Positions 40,170-40,202 of a DNA stretch of 40,202 nt are shown here, one piece after another (within the stretch, counting starts at the first letter, position 1; every line of letters begins with the position of its first letter). The stretch comes from an uncultured Saprospiraceae bacterium (lineage in GTDB: Bacteria > Bacteroidota > Bacteroidia > Chitinophagales > Saprospiraceae): positions 1 through 40,202 of the forward strand of contig CALIZI010000083.1 of assembly GCA_938028705.1 (NCBI GenBank), read 5' to 3'. Under the pieces are notes generated by a model, which saw only the letters and a program-made list of their open reading frames with translations, made no database searches and was not told the origin of the DNA. Position numbers and translations under genes: made by a program.

Positions 40170-40202
40170 ATAGACGAATGAATTGAAATGTAAAATGTAA
40201 AA

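Overview
The window looks like a Bacteroidota chromosome, most likely a Saprospiraceae- or Chitinophagales-like lineage. The pointers are type IX secretion (T9SS) sorting tails (a type A tail at 26462-27412 and a CHU_C/type B tail at 37920-40169), a SusC/SusD pair, three TonB-dependent receptors with carboxypeptidase-like N-terminal domains, an XrtN-type VIT protein with a PEP-CTERM-like tail, promoters of the form TTTG-N19/20-TAnnTTTG, and no Shine-Dalgarno sequences. No rRNA, tRNA, CRISPR array or intact insertion sequence was seen.

Layout. 1-477: three nested inverted-repeat elements. 478-3042: XrtN-system VIT protein. 3633-11452: two TonB-dependent receptors around a cysteine-rich lipoprotein, with long nested palindromes between them. 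11453-17241: an accessory zone with a DUF433 antitoxin, an AAA/DUF4143 ATPase, a translationally coupled two-gene cassette of unknown function between 97-bp direct repeats, an antitoxin whose vapC toxin has collapsed to a relic, and an operon of a zinc-ribbon-repeat protein plus a double EAD (effector-associated domain) adaptor-like protein. 17238-26346: ccmF and ccmE, separated by about 6 kb of co-directional accessory genes. 26462-31243: a T9SS cargo protein, Cu/Zn superoxide dismutase and glycine dehydrogenase (gcvP). 31584-36898: SusD and SusC. 36899-40169: palindromic repeats, an orphan antitoxin and a large PKD/CHU_C secreted protein.

How the genes work together. ccmE (CxxxY type) and ccmF belong to cytochrome c maturation. 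Between them sit six paralogs of a ~211-aa protein family with an apparent PD-(D/E)XK signature, a degenerate Rpn-family nuclease, a nucleotidyltransferase broken by one in-frame stop with its overlapping partner, and an orphan antitoxin-like gene. The paralogs fall into two subtypes, and a two-gene unit (subtype I then II) appears twice. Two of the six have lost the putative catalytic E-x-K. A 22-bp copy of the ccmF start region flanks the last paralog, so the insertion history can be read directly. The best candidates for an undescribed system are this paralog island and the zinc-ribbon/EAD operon at 15365-17241, where two adjacent proteins share one EAD-like domain and so may bind each other through it.

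Repeats. The intergenic DNA is unusually rich in nested ('Russian doll') inverted repeats, several centred on a GATAGCTATC-type core, and in short word-like tandem repeats at gene edges. At least one of these contributes coding sequence to a signal peptide.
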